Origin: Eretmocerus hayati
Taxonomy: Eukaryota > Arthropoda > Insecta > Hymenoptera > Aphelinidae
Assembly: GCA_029851415.1 (NCBI GenBank)
Contig: CM056742.1
Span: 111,292,246-111,356,245, forward strand
Direction of reading: 5' to 3'
Length of the DNA stretch: 64,000 nt
Shown: piece after piece, positions 11,287 through 25,500 of the stretch
Position numbering within the stretch: the stretch's first letter is position 1
Layout: every line of letters starts with the position of its first letter
Made by a program: the position numbers and the translations under genes
The notes under the pieces: generated by a model
What the model was told of the DNA's origin: nothing
The model's database searches: none
What the model saw: the letters and a program-made list of their open reading frames with translations, nothing else

Positions 11287-12300
11287 GTTCAGCAGAATCG
11301 ATCGCCGATGTATACCTTGAGAAATGCATCGCCCGATCACGCTTTACTGAACTTTGCACTTTTACACTGTGCGTCATGCGACGAGTCGGAAACATGTGAG
11401 CCACGACTCACGCGCGCCGCACAAGACTGCTCGGAGGCTCCCATTCCAGGAGTACCCATCACTCACTCTCAAAACTTACAGTTGTTGTACTTATCAATCC
11501 ATTCAATACTAGAACTCTAAAACGCGCGCGTTGCGCGCGGATGGTTACGATGCCTTGGAAGTCTGGAACATGAGACAACAGGTATTGTGTTTGAAAAAAA
11601 AATTATGCAGGTATATACGGTACCAGAAATGAGCAAATATGATATAGTATAAAAATATGGAATGGAAATGTCATCTATCTATATGTTTATCTATCTAACA
11701 TGTTTCGAAATCGAAATGTATGTATTGCTGATTCAAAAATTCACGACTGTCTGATGGATTTTCCGAATAATCTAAAAAAACTATTCGATCTACGAAGTGC
11801 GCGCGTTGCGCGCGCATGGTTCAACCGCCCGTATGGAGTGGGGTCAAACAACTAAGCAATTTTCATAAAATAGCATTGAGGGTGACTATGAAGGAACGAA
11901 GATCATTTTGAGAACTGAAGAATTGAGCTGAAATCCAAAGCCAATGATTTAAAGTTATGCAACGCTTGTGCATGAAAATTTCAATTCTCACGTGAAATAT
12001 GTGGGTTTCCAATTCGATTGAGATTTTCAAAGGTTTTTACCCATTCTCGGATGGAGACATGTTTCTCTCCTCCTCCTCCTTCTCCTCTTAGTCGGCTATA
12101 AAAGAGAAGGAGGAAACATTTTTCAAGGATCTGCATAAAGATCAGCCAGTTAGCCTTTGTAAAGCGAGAATTTCTTGAATGCTTCTGTAGAAATTTTTCT
12201 TTGTCCACAAATAAAAAATTTTCGATCGATTATTTGAAAATCAATTGATCATTATCCAGAAGTGAGGAAGTTATTGAACCTCCTACAACTTGAAAAAATA
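11287..12300. other. No gene; two copies of a GCGCGCGTTGCGCGCG motif
   Basis: A CpG-dense core, CGCGCGTTGCGCGCG, occurs near 11523 and near 11801 in similar AT-rich surroundings, each followed by ATGGTT. They look like paired ends or copies of a dispersed repeat about 280 bases apart. Nothing else is recognised. Confidence 0.4.
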
Positions 12301-13085
12301 CACTACCGCTCATAAATTCGTGAACGGTGAACGCCAGTTCCGCCTCATTTCGAGAAACGATGTCTCAGACTCTATGCATCGTAGGACAATTCTGAAAAAA
12401 GCATCTTGAAGAACAGAAAAAATGCTAACTTTTCAGTGGTTTCGATGATCCCTATCGTTCTTCTCGAAGGTACTAGATGCTGGCCAAAAATGAGAAATCT
12501 ACGAAAATTTTCACTTCCATTGATACACCTGCAGTTTTGCTGCAAATGAAGATACGGCAATTCTGCAAACGGCATCTTGTAGAGCAGAAAAAATGCTATG
12601 TGTAGCTATCTTTTGATTATTTTTCAGGTTCCACGTGCAAGAACGAACGAGCTGTCAAAACATCCAAAATGATGGTTTTTGCCGTTTTCCATGCCGATTC
12701 CGGTGAAAAACTATCATTTCGGATGTTTTGACAGCTGGTGTGTTCTCATATGCAGAACGGAAAAAATAATCAAAAAATGGTTGCACATAGCATTTTTTCT
12801 GCTCTACCAGATACCGTTTGCAGGATTGCCGTATCTTTATTTGCAGCAAAACCGCAGTTGTATCAATGAAAGTGAAAATTTTCGTAGATTTCTAATTTTT
12901 GGCCAGCATCTAGTACCTTCGAGAAGAACGATAGAGATCTTCGACACCACTGAAAAGTTAGTATTTTTTCTGCTCTTTGAGGTGCTTTTTTCAGAATTGT
13001 CCTACGATGCATAGAGTCTGAGATATCGCTTCTCGAAATGAGGCGGAACTGGCGTTCACCGTTCACGAATTTATGAGCGGTAGTG
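12301..13085. mobile_element. Foldback element A, Tc1/mariner-like ends, TA target duplication
   Basis: The whole 785-bp element is one long imperfect hairpin centred near 12695. It starts with CACTACCGCTCATAAATTCG and ends with the reverse complement. TA flanks both sides (12299-12300, 13086-13087). It has no transposase, so it is a non-autonomous MITE. The end sequence and TA duplication fit the Tc1/mariner superfamily, which is an inference. Confidence 0.9.
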
Positions 13086-13087
13086 TA

Positions 13088-14436
13088 CATTACTCACAAA
13101 TGAAAAATTCCCCAATCCATTTGGTCCAATTCAGTGCCATCCACCAACTGAAGAGTTGTTTTACGCATTAGAACTTGAAGAAATATATTCACAAATTAAA
13201 ATTTTTTTTAAAATGATGTAAGGATATTCAACATTCACGGACAGGATTTCAGTTGATCTACCTCAATCACAAAATTTTATACATGCAATTTAAGGATCAT
13301 GTTGAAACATTCATCATTCACGAAAAAATTCTAGTTAATCTAGCCCAATCAAAAAACAGTGTAGATCCAATTTCGAAGTTTGTATGAATCATTTTGAGAA
13401 TTTAGATAAGCATTTCTGAGATCTTTCCGATCGTTCAAGGAAGATGAAATATCAAAAAAATCTTCAAATGATTACCATTAACCTCATTATCGCTCGAGAT
13501 ATCCGATATTCCTGTTGTAGGTCAAGCAGCAATCTACTTTTATATCACTCATTTAGCAAGCGAATCGCGATCCGATTAATACAAGCAGGTGTGATAAAAC
13601 CCGATATGATGCGCAGGCGTGACGATCACCTGCTCGATGTTGACAACGAAGCAGACAGAATGCTTCACTGCATGAGTTCAGATGCTTGAAACTCATCATT
13701 ACTTTTTTTTTCGATAAATTGGAAATAATCAACAGATATAATAATTCGGCTATGTAGATCGCATGATTGTATACTTTCAACTATATTGATCCACCTATGG
13801 ATACATTCAAATAATCCAATGTCATTAGTCCACAGCAACACACATTGAGACGACTCGTGAGTGGCGCACGAAATCTCGATTGGAACGCCTCAAATCTCGA
13901 ATATCGAAGTTATCCATTAATAATATAAGATACCTAGATATATTCCTATCTATATTTCGTGAGTCTTGACTTGTCGTCGACACCCCACATAATAAGGTTC
14001 CCGCAATCAAACACTTCACATTTATATCCGATTCTCTCGCGATTTGGGTGAAACAACGGAGTGTCAAACACAAAATTGGTAATAACAGTGGTTCGACAAC
14101 TCGTGTCGGATTTTAATTCATCGTAGTTTCAATGTGGGATGTGTTTTCGAGTTCCATGGTCACGGTGGTCGCGGTGTTTTGCACCGGCGCGATGGCCCCC
14201 ATCAGCTTTCAATCAGTTTATGAGCTGACTTCTTCAAAACTACGTTCTCAATCCAATAAACAGTCTCTCAAAAAAATGGTGTGGTTTCGACCTTAGCAGG
14301 TCGAATCCAAGGTAGCTGAGCTAGATTTTACTTGTCTATACACATATCTGAACCGATCTATTGTTACATCGGAGTATCCTTGGCCAGTTCCAGTTTTGTA
14401 CAGTAAAAAGTGACAAGTACGTGTTTCTTTTCAGAA
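13088..14436. other. No gene seen
   Basis: AT-rich sequence of no recognised type. Short ORFs on both strands lack supporting features. Confidence 0.5.
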
Positions 14437-14974
14437 ACTGGGGTAACTTTGGAACACTTGTTCATCTACTCTCAATTGTTTCCTAATTCCTATACCATCA
14501 TCAAATTCTACTCTCTCTGGTAGTCGTTGATGAGAGCTTCAAAATGAGCCAAAGAACGTTTCATTTCGACCCACGAGAGCCGAGTTATGGCAGTTTTTGT
14601 TAGAAATCGATGTCCCAATTTCTATACCATCATCAAATTCTACTCTCTCGGGTAGTCGTTGATGAGAGCTTCGGAATGAGCCAAAGAACGTCTCATTTCG
14701 ACCCACGAAAGCCGAGTTATGGCAGTTTTTGTTAGAAACCGATTGTGAAGGTATTTTCCTCATCGAGAGTTAGCCGTGGTGCAAACAGTGAAATATGCTG
14801 ACACGGTGTTTATGCTCGATTGTAGAAGTTAAATTCAACCAAATGGACTTTTACAATAGGTCAATGGAAATCTAAGGCACTCAGCTTTTGATGACCGATG
14901 GTGAAAATCGATTGCGTGACCTAGTTTATACGGATAAATAATGATAATAATTTCCGTTCCAAAGTTACCCCAGT
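14437..14974. mobile_element. MITE-like element with 19-bp inverted ends and internal duplication
   Basis: ACTGGGGTAACTTTGGAAC at 14437-14455 has its exact reverse complement at 14956-14974. Inside, a 132-bp unit is tandemly duplicated (about 14485-14616 and 14617-14748) with few differences. No target duplication is clear and no protein is encoded. Confidence 0.65.
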
Positions 14975-15175
14975 CCGTATCTAACTCCGTAACATGACTT
15001 TCAGCGCTCATAACTCCTACCAGAGATGTCCAAATGGACCCCATGAACCCGCAATCGAAAGCTGGAACTGTAAGCTTTCGTTTGACTCCAGATACAATGC
15101 GTTTCTGATGCGAGACGTACAAGTCTCGCGAGGTTTAGCCCTCAGTTACCCACGTGAGATTTGCTAACACTCCAA

Positions 15176-15728
15176 CCCACGTGGTAGTCAAATGGCACAC
15201 ATCACGAAAATTGCTCTATTTCCGAGATTTTCTCGTGGAAAATCCTGGTTAAAAATTATTTTCATGTACTTCAAACATTTCAGAATCAATATAAATTCCC
15301 TAACTTGGGTTCGGAAACCACATATTTTCTTTAAAAACTCCAGAAAATGTCATCTTTTTGTCTTCTCTATGGGTTACGCCTATGGGAAATTTCCCAAATT
15401 TCGAAAAAAACTTATCAATTGTGGCTGAGATCGTCGTGGTGATCATTTTCATATCACGAGTAGACTTCAAAGAAACTATTATCACTTGGTTTGAATGAAT
15501 ATTCTTCAAAATGGAAATCTTGAGTTTTGTCGGTGATGGATTTTGAGTATCCATCTTGAGGATATTTTGAAGAAAAAAATTTTTTTCAAATTCTGTGATT
15601 GGTCCATTTGGAAGGTGATATTGAATTATGAAATTACATGTAGGCTCCAGGACCCCAAAACATGAGTCCCGACTTAGAGATGAGATTGAAATTTCGCATG
15701 TGCCAAAAGTCTACCACGTGGGTAATTA
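15176..15728. mobile_element. Putative MITE with CCCACGTGGTAG inverted ends
   Basis: A stretch beginning CCCACGTGGTAG near 15176 continues with GGCACA and AAATT in the same order as the reverse complement of about 15670-15728. The inverted match is imperfect but extends for about 45 bases. No coding capacity is visible. Confidence 0.45.
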
Positions 15729-17998
15729 AGGGGGTTCGGAAGCTCTACTTTTACCGACCTAGGTAGCCGCATGTGAGCCAGTGTGGGGCGAAAAATATTT
15801 CACTCGTGAAACATGACAACTTCAGAGCGTACTTTTGTGAAACTCGCTTGAAACTCGCCAACGTCAGAGCGTCCGACGCCGAATCTTTCATCTCGCGCAA
15901 GCAGACGACAAACTCAGATAATTGGGGTCATTTGGATCGCTTGTTTACTTTGACAAATATTACTTCGACAAATATCACGGTAGTCGTAACGGGCTAATAA
16001 TCGCTTTTGTGCAAATTGCAAAGAGATTTTGAGTTCAGTAATGTTGTGGCGGTTTATGTATTTCAGCCATGAGAGTGCGGTATATGTTCGCCTGATGGAT
16101 CCTCGCGCCTCTGATCAGGATTCCCCATTTCCAAAAAAAGTAGTGATTTTTGCTGGACAAGGTGTGTGAGAGATGAATGTTGTTCATCTTTATGTCAACG
16201 GTGGGCGTGTGAACTTGATTACCCAGATAGTAATCAAGAATTTTTTTTCCACCTTTGGAGAATTCTTTAAGGGCAGTCTCTATAGTGTTGTGTGCAAGAT
16301 GATGGAAAACACTTCATCCACTCCACATCTTTGCTCATTGCCTCTGAGTTCTCTCCTCAATAATAATCTGCTGTGCGTTGCAGATGAAAATTTTGAATCG
16401 TAGCAGGAAAAAGAAGTTACAAACTGGTTGTGGAGTAGATAGTGATAACAGTCTATACCATGATTATGAACACATGGAGCCACCCTAGGTGCTAGGACAG
16501 AAAATCTGCCCTAACGTTTAGGATGGCCCTATGCATTTTAACAGCTTGATTTGGGCTCATGAGAATGCTCGCTAGCCTTTCCTTCATCAATTCTGAGATT
16601 CAACAGTCAATTTCAACCACATTCCATGACCTCAAGAAAAGGGGTATGAGATTCTAATATGACATTGAGTTCAAAAGTTATTCAGTACTCTGTGATACGC
16701 TTCTCCGGACTGATTGAGATTGGAAAAAATGATGACTGGTGCTGGAGCTCTGCCATTTAGATAGGGTGCTCAATGATGAAAATTGATGCAGCTGATCCAA
16801 AGAAACCTATGTGCAGTGAAGCTTCTCTTAACATGATTGTACAATAGTCTGTGACTCAATACAGGAATTTTTTGGCACGGCTTAAATTAGATTTGAAATA
16901 CTTTAACTTCTATTCAGCACCGGCGATTAGTTTGTGCTTCACTGATCATCTATTCATGTTCTGCGGAACTTTTCACATCAATACCAGATGAATGATGGAG
17001 AGATTTCTTCATTCAGAATTGACAAGGAAACAACATCCAATGTATTGGAGTGATCTTTCATCAATCTTGAAAATTTTTTGGTGATTTAACATCCCAATGG
17101 AAGTCTGTTGAACAACAATTCTTAAAGACATGAAATTTTGTCAGTAGTGAGAGCTGGAATTTTTTATACTAACAATTGGAATGGAGAACATGAATCGTTT
17201 ACATTATGTGATCAGTGTAAGTTGTTCTCTGCGCTGATTCAATCAATAATCAAGCAATCGGATGATATGAGGCAAATCTTGTTCATGGTTTGAGTCATGT
17301 ATGTGTCAGTTGGGATTCATACTTGGTAGAGAATTTCAGTCATTGTTGGCATGAGTAACTCTCTGATTGCATCGTCCCTCAAGAATATTTCTCACTTTAT
17401 TATGAATGGATTCCATGAGGTGTTAGATTCATGGGAAATGACAGAAGCTGAACATATTCAATGCCGAGTTTCATCGGTTTGTGGTATTGAACCATGACAT
17501 TCTCTCACTTTTGGAGCTGAAACCATTTTTTCTAATCTTTCAGAAGCCTCATGCTGAAAAATATTCTAAATAATTTGGAGAACTTTCGAAAAGTTTCGAA
17601 GAGATTTCAGTGCAACATCACAAAAATATGACTTGGACCTATTTTTGCAATATGCACAAAATTTTTTTCAGCAATTTGGTGCCAAAATATTCCTGGAAGG
17701 TTCCTGAAAGCATCCTGAAGGATTCTTAGAAAATTTCCAGGAGCATTTTTGGATACTTGGGTTCGATACTCCTAAAATATGACTTTCAAAAATTCCTGCA
17801 ATATTCCACCGACAATAATCTGTCAGCGTTGTGGTCTAAGAACGTTTTTGAAAGGTCCCGGAAAGGTTTTCGGAAAATTCCAGTGCTGGTTGCTGGAAAA
17901 CACGTGGCTTGCCGATATTTTAAAAATATTACACTAACAAATCATTGAGAGGAAGGTTTCTGAAAGATTCAAGTGAATTTTTCGATCACTGTGTGGCC
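15729..17998. other. No gene seen
   Basis: AT-rich sequence without a credible ORF. From about 17560 to 17900 it is a loose iteration of a TTTCNGAAA/GATTC-like motif of the kind also seen at 34.1-34.9 and 37.8-38.9 kb. Confidence 0.5.
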
Positions 17999-20449
17999 GG
18001 CTCCGGATCAGAACGGTATGAGTCCATTTTGGTGAAAATTGAGTTTTTGACGGAAAACGATAGACAATACATGTGAAAACATGTACAGTATCGTGCAAAA
18101 ATTCCTGAATGGTGGTATGAAACCCTCTCTTGCAAAAACGTCGATTCCTCGAGCCCAGATTGATGTAGAGAAATTTCGAAAAAAGCATCATAAAGATGAG
18201 AAGAAATGCTAAATTTTTGTTGTTTTTGATTTTTCTTTCAGACCTTTTTGGTACCTCAGATAGCTGATGTGATTTCAAGGATTTCGAAGAAAAAACCGTT
18301 TTAACTATATGGGCTGTAATTTGGACGCGGATGAAGATAGAATAATTGTCCAAAAAGCATCTTCAAGAGCGGAAAAAATTCCATTTGCAACGGTTTTTTG
18401 ATTATTTTTCACGTCATGCGAATAAGAGTGTGAGAGCTCTCAAAGTAGGCAGATTCTCAGATTTCCAATGAAATACGGGTGAAAATAGCAGAAAATGTCA
18501 AAAAACTACGGTTTTGGCTACTTTGAGAGCTCTCACACTCTTATTCGCACGACGTGGGAATTAATTTCAAATTAAAGCCCATATAGTAAAAACGGGTTTT
18601 TCTTCGAAATCCTTGAAATTACGTCAGCTATCCGAGGTACCAAGAAGGGCTGAAAGAAAAATCAAAAACAACAAAAAGTTAGCATTTCTTCTCATCTTTA
18701 AGATGCTTTTTTCGAAATTTCTCTACATCAATCTGGGCTCGAGCAGTCGACGTTTTTGCAAGAAAGGATTTCATACCACCGTTCAGGAATTTCTGCAAGG
18801 TACTGTACGTAAATACAACTCCGAAAGTAAAAATGCATTTTGAAGCATCACAAGCGACATGACCGTTTTTGTCCTGCAGAAAGTTTCGACTTTTTTCCGG
18901 ATCAAGACGGTATAAGTCCATGTTCCCGCTCAATAACATCACTTTTGGGTCATCCACGTTGAGCTGCCGTGCTTTTACAAGTAGTTAGAAGTGGTATCTA
19001 CTCCCAGAAATTACGAATGAGGTTTGTTACGTTGTCCGAATGATCGCGTCGAGTCGTTCTGATGTTGATGAACCGATTCCTTTCTACGTGTTTGGACACA
19101 GGCAAGCCCTATACGAAAATGAACAACCTCGGTTCATTAATCCCGTGGGCGTGAGATCTTTCTCTAGAGGCCCTGAAGTATTCTTTTCTTATCTCTTATC
19201 ATTATCAAAAGAGCCGAGTTGGCTATTGATGTTTTGAAAAGTGCAGTTATGAAAGCGATCGGCATTGAGCTTGCAAAGAAATTTGATTTAGCATCATGCA
19301 TTCCGGCATCTTCTTTGAAGAAAAATCAACTGCGACCATGATACGTCAAAGTCTACACTTCCTCATTAGAAACAATGCCAACGGCAGAGAATACCTAGCT
19401 TCATTACAGTGATTTGGTTACAATTTCACCATGAATGACCGAGATCCATCATTTGAATTTTTTTTTAAGAACAGTCATTCGGCTGTCGGATCGATCCTTC
19501 CACCGCTCGTTACGAGTGAACCTCACTTGGGTGAATCTGGTAGGTGATGATACTAGCCTCCTCGAAGCTAGCTGCATCTAATCGGAACCTCATTCTACAG
19601 TTGATCAACAATTCTTTTTGTTTGTTGAGTGGGGATCAGTCCGAATTCATCGTAGGAATTCCCTGGTCGATTAAAGTCTCTGCATTGCGACTTTTCCTAA
19701 CAACCTTAGATTGCCTCTGAATACCTGACTTAAAGCTGCGTGCTATGTGGTTCCTAAAAAACTACATTTCGCACCGGGCCGCTTGAGTAAACTCTTCTTG
19801 ACTGGATTGCCGTTTCTAAATAGACGCTTGGTGACCTCAATGTTCCAAATATATTCTTAGTCATGGTATCCTGAATGAGATCTCTTTGCCAGAAACAGTC
19901 TCGGCTGTCGAAGAGATTTAATAAAAGTCATTTTAAATTAGAGAGGAATTTTGATCATCGGGATTCTCAATCTATACCGTTCTGATCTGGAGAATTTCTC
20001 CACCTTCTTTTTCGCTAAAATCGGCATAAGTTCATGGTTGTTTAACGTTTTTTGACCTCAAAGGTGGAAACTCATCGTTTCTCTGAATTTTCCTATTTGA
20101 AACGGTAGAAATCCATAATATTAACTACTCCTCCCGATCTAAAATATTAAATGTAAGCTTTTTTCAGAAATGGTGGACTTGTACCGTTCTGATCCGGAAA
20201 AAAGGTCGAGAAATTTCCTGGACCAGAACGGTATGAGTCCATTTTTTATTGCAAAATGAGATGTAAAAAGTGTAAACAATTGAAAATCAATATGCCCACG
20301 CAAAAAATGACATGAAAACACACCCACCGTATGGTAGAATAAGAATATTTACTTTAGATGATAACTCGAGTTTTCTATATCATAAAAACTTTAAGGCGTA
20401 CTTTCCAGAAATGGAAAAAATAGACTTATACCGTTCTGATCCGGAGCCA
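17999..20449. mobile_element. 2.45-kb element with inverted ends GGCTCCGGATCAGAACGGTA
   Basis: The first 32 bases (17999-18030) match the reverse complement of 20418-20449 with two differences. Shorter copies of the CCGGATCAGAACGGT core lie inside near 18890, 19975, 20190 and 20225 in both orientations. Foldback B lies inside. No transposase is visible, so the element is non-autonomous or decayed. Confidence 0.65.
18086..18805. mobile_element. Foldback element B, Tc1/mariner-like ends, TA target duplication
   Basis: A 720-bp hairpin element starting CAGTATCGTGCAAAAATTCC and ending in the imperfect reverse complement. TA flanks it at 18084-18085 and 18806-18807. The two arms resemble each other less than in element A, so it is older. 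Both elements contain AAAAAAGCAT and GAAATGCTA-type blocks at similar positions, which suggests a common family. Confidence 0.85.
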
Positions 20450-20469
20450 CCCATATGGTCTTGAAGTAT

Positions 20470-21735
20470 TTCTGATGATTCCGGTCGATCCCCAATCCCA
20501 GGGGGAAAAACTAAACCAGAAGTCGTGGATACTCGGATCCAGAATCAGGATACGTTCGTGAAAAGTATCAATTGCATTTCCCAGGAAGCCGAGTGAAACC
20601 GCGAATACCTGAGAGTTTGGAACAGATGTATACTCTTGTAGGGAGGATCAGCACAAATCCCAGGTGGCAATTGACCCAACAAACACCTGTATGCTCGGAC
20701 CAAAAATACTCTCGTAAAAAGGATGAATCCCAAATCGTAGGAATAACACTGAGAGTAGAATAATACCGGGCAAACAAAACGTGTGTAGTGTAACGTGGTA
20801 TTGCTGTCCGACCAATACTGAATTGACATCAACTACTGTCTTGAAAAATAGACCTCCCAAATCCTAGGAAGGCAACTGATCTCGCGGATATCCGGATGCT
20901 CGGACCGAAAATAGTAGTTTAGAGGATTATGACCTCCCAAATCCTAGGAAGGCAACTGAACCCGCGCGAATACCCGGATGCCCGGACCAAAAATACTAGT
21001 TCGAAGGATAGACCTCCCAGATCATGGGAAGGCAACTGAATCCGCGAATACACGGATGCTCGGAATGAAAATACTGCATTGAAAAAAATAGACCTCCGAA
21101 ATCGCAGAAAGGCAACAAAACCCGCGATTACGCGGATTCACAGACTGAGGATAGTGTCATAGAAAAAAGACCTGCCGAATCCTATGAGGGCAACTAAACC
21201 CGCGAACACCCGGATGCTCGAACGTAAAATACTATCTTGAAAAATAAATCTCCCGAATCCTAGAAAGGCAACTCAACCCGCGAATACCCGGATGCACGGA
21301 CCGAAAATACTGTCTTGAAAAATAGACCTCTCAGCTGCCAGGAAGGTAACTGAACCCCCGGATACCCGGATGTTCGGACCGAAAATACTGTATTGAAACA
21401 ATAGACCTCCCGAATCTCAGAAAGGCATCTAAACCCGCGATTACCCGGATGCACGGACCGAAAATACTGTATTGAAACAATAGACCTCCCGAATCTCAGA
21501 AAGGCATCTAAACCCGCGATTACCCGGATGCACGGACCGAGGATAGTGTCATGGTAAAAAGACCTCCCGAATCCTAGGAAGGCAATTAAACCCGCGAATA
21601 CCCGGATGCTCGGACCGAAAATATTGGTTCGAAGAATAGACCTTCCAAATCCTGCGGAAGGCAACTAAAAACGCGAATACCCAGGTACTCGGTCCGAAAA
21701 TACTGTCTTAAAAAATGGACCTGCAAATCCTTGTC
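20470..21735. repeat. About 80-bp tandem repeat, 12 clear copies plus degenerate ones
   Basis: Units starting GACCTCCCGAATCCTAGGAA and containing CCCGCGAATACCCGGATGCT recur about every 79-80 bases from 20851 to 21719. More degenerate copies lie at 20470-20850. Two adjacent units near 21403 and 21483 are nearly identical, which indicates recent duplication. Inverted copies occur at about 28225-28400. This is the left outer arm of a large foldback. Confidence 0.9.
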
Positions 21736-22500
21736 TGGCATTGAAAAAGCTGTGAGAACACCTTTCTTCGGGTGTCAAAGAAGGATATCCCAAAAAACTA
21801 AAATTGATTGGATTGATTTCAATCGAGCCACGTCAATTCCATGCATCAATCGCACCGGAGATCAATTCTGTAAAATTTACTTCATTTCGATGAAAGTTTC
21901 AAAAAAATTGTGGATCTTTGAATCCCATTGAGAAAGGTTTGAATACGACTTCTTTGGATGTCAAAGAAGAATATCCCAGAAGAAATCATTGATTGGAATG
22001 ATCTCGACTGGGCTACGTCAATTTCATGCATGAAAAGCACCGAGATGGATTCTAAAAAATTTATCACTTCATGTCGGTTAAAGGTTCGAGAAACAAATTG
22101 TCAAACTTGCTTTTGCATTGATAAACCTCTGAATACGCCTCCTTCGCATGTCGAAGGAGGATATCCCAGAAGACTAAGATCGATTGCATTGACTTCCAAT
22201 TCCATGCACCAAAAGCACCTAGATCAATTCTCAAAAGTTTTCTTCATGATAGTTGGAGTTTGAAAGAAAATTGTAAACCTTTGTTCTGCATTGAAAAAGC
22301 ATTAAATATACCTTCTTTGGATGTCGCAGAAGAAATCCCTAAAAGAAAGAAATTGATTGAATTGATTTTGATTGGCCTACGGCATTTCCATGCATCATGA
22401 GCACCGAGATCGATTCTCAAAAACTTACTTTATGTCGGTTAGAGAGTTCCAAAAAGAATTGTCGAACCTTGTTTTGCATCGTAAAACTTCGAATACACCT
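21736..22500. repeat. About 188-bp tandem repeat, left block
   Basis: Units beginning CATTGAAAAAGC or a variant start at 21739, 21926, 22116, 22289 and 22478. Each contains GAAGAAGGATATCC and AAAGCACCGAGATCGATTCT. The fifth unit is cut at 22500 by element C and continues from 27289. Inverted copies follow at 27835-28200. Confidence 0.85.
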
Positions 22501-22555
22501 ACAGTACCTTCCAAAATCAATAGGTCATGCATGGTCTCACGAAATCCATGATACC

Positions 22556-25500
22556 TTTTCGATACACTGTGCGTAAAAGTGCACTTTGCGCACAGTTTGT
22601 CGACTTTTACTCACAGTTGATCGAAAAGTATAGGTAGATACACGGGCGTAAAACCTATTATTCGCATCCTCGTGATGATTCCGACCCTCGCCTGCGGCTC
22701 AGGCCGGAAACCCATCACTCCGACGCGAATGAAACGTTTTACACCCTTGTATCGAAATGTACTATTGAACCCTTTCATCGTATAAAATTTTAGGAAAAAG
22801 GATCTTGAGTATCACAAAAAAATCTATCGATTCATGTGTTATAATAGTATATTAAGCAACTAGGGGTCAAACAGAAATTTGCGCACGAGTGCGGATAAGA
22901 GTGCGCAAATGTTTGCCCCGTGTTGCTTACGATATTTTATGCTATTGCTGTGAGCAAAATTGCATTTCGCCAAAGAATACGCAATCATCGAATTAGATCT
23001 CACATCAAGGAGCATTAAATATGTATAATAAAGTTGAATAAAGAATATTATTGAAGGTTATAACATCATTCATGAGATAGTTAACTCAAATCCGCTGCTC
23101 AATCATGTGTTGCCTGAAGATCACCACCTTACTATTAATGCTTTGATCGATCAATTTGTGAAAAGTATTGAAACTCATTCTGGTACTTCAATAGCATGGT
23201 ACTCAATATTTATTTTGAGTTAGGGAGACAGTACTAATTCCATCTTGATTTCAAATGAGATCCAAGAAGGCTAAGGAGAGTAAAGTTATTTTGATCTTCT
23301 AGTATCTAAATGTTCATTGGAACCAAATCATTTGAACTTACAGAGGATATCTTGAGAGTCTATAGATCGTCAACATTTTCCCTGTTACTTTAGAGAGCGC
23401 AACTGGGATTCGTGCAGAATTCGTCGAGCAGTTAGTAAAATGTACGCAACTTGGCCATCGTTCGTTCATAAATTTGAGATATCAATTATCTATAAGCTTG
23501 TGTCTTTCTATGACAAGCTTGCTATAGCCAGTTTGTGAATCAAGAATGTATAAGGAATCATGCTTACAAAGGCTAGCAGTAGCCCGATATCGTGAAATTG
23601 GGTCGGGGGGAATATAGAGCGCGGAAGCGGGGTCCAGGGGCGGCAGCCCCGGTGGGGGTGCAAAGGGCGAAGCCCCCCCCCCCCGACTGAAAAAGAATTA
23701 GGGAAATATTTTCAAAAAGACAACTTCATGCAACTTTTCGATTTTTGGGTGCTTGCACAATTGCATAAAATAGCAATTCGTCCATGAGAGTACCTGCTAC
23801 TCAGTGAGTATTTCGACCGTCACCTGCGGCTTATAGGCCGAAAACCAATCGCTCAGAACCAAGCTACAACTTCATAAACTCAAAAGGGGAACACCAACCT
23901 TGTGGGTCCTGGATCTTGACAAGACTTTGGGAATTTTCTTGTTTTAGTGAGAAATGAAGGTACTGAGAAGGTTTTTGTTCAATGGGCCTCCTATCTTGAG
24001 ATACAGCTATGGAGATTAGCATTGTCAGTATATCTATATGAACAACTTTTCTGCATGGGCCTGTATGGACAATGCTCCATAGCTGTATCTCGGGATAGGA
24101 GGCCCATTGGACGTAACCCTTCACAGTACCTTCATTCCTCACCAAAACAAGAAGATTTCCAAAGTTTCGTCAAGATCCAGGACCCGCAAGTTTGGTGCTC
24201 CCCTCGTCAGTGGAAAGTATACTATTTCCCATGCTTCACGGGCTCATCAATCTTGTGTGTGTAATCACAGTTTACACACACAACACGTGCTGAACGACCT
24301 CGCAAAAGAACCCCGTAGGAAAATTGGAATTGGGTAATGAAAAAAAAAACAAAAAAAAATTCAAGTTCAATCTTCAGTTCAAAGATATCGTATTTTCCGT
24401 GCGTAAATGGAAATTAGCGCACGGAATTTTTTGCAGCGTGCGCAAATGACCGATTTGCACACGGTTTGACGATTTGAGACGTGCGAAAAAAAAATTTTCG
24501 AAATCATGTGCGTAAAGTTAGTGCGTAAGGAACATTTTTCCGTGCGTAAAGAAATTTTTGCGCACGGAATGCGTAAAGACCTGTGCGTAAAGTCACCAAC
24601 AGTGCGTAAGGTATGTCTTTACACACCGCTACGTATCTTTACGCACTGCCGTATTTTCTTTCTAGCCTGATATTCTACAACATCTCTTGAAGTTTCTGCG
24701 TTGTTTAGCAAAATGATCTCTGTCTTAATTCTGTAGAATCGGAGTGCTCCAATTGTTTATTTGAATCTGCCCGAAGCAAGTGTTAATGATTTCTTTCACT
24801 CGGTAGAATGAATACTTATGAGCTCTCTGAATTGTTATTCTCAATCTTGCTCTCTTGATAAGTCCATACGATTGAAATATCTTGGTCGGCCATCGAATTG
24901 AACATGGAAATAGTTCACTTCGGTGGATTATGAATTTAATTGAGTTCACTACAATATATGCGACTGAGAGCTTTTTGGAGTGCTTCCACCGTGGTTTCGG
25001 TGATTTGAAATCTACCTTGGACCGTATGTCCAAAGGAAATGTAAATTCACTCTTCGGATACTTCGCCTCAATAAAGAGTGTCGGTGATGTATTCATATTT
25101 GTTTATAAAAAAGAATCCATGGGTTCTCTTCTTTCGAAATCGCTTTCTATCCCGTGTATTCAGAACATTATTATCATCATTATAATCGTCCAAGTTCTTT
25201 CTATTGAACCATAGAAATAGCATATTATTCCATCAACCCGCTGATTTATTTTTGCCCGTCCTTGACGATATTAATAAAACTCTATAATAATTTTCCTCGA
25301 AATTCAGAATTGATAATATCTTATGAACTTACATACTTCGGATCTTGTCCACTATTAGTACTTTTGAGAATTGAGATCGATATTTTCAAACTATGCGGTA
25401 ACATATGATATATTAAACCAAAGATCTTTTTCTGATACATTTTCAGAATTTTTTTTCAGTCGGGGGGCGGACTGCACCCCCACCAGGGGCTGCCACCCCT

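Noticed and set aside
20851..21735. Regular 80-bp repeats as a CRISPR array
   Set aside because: There are no unique spacers; whole units are repeated, and inverted copies lie elsewhere. The genome is eukaryotic.
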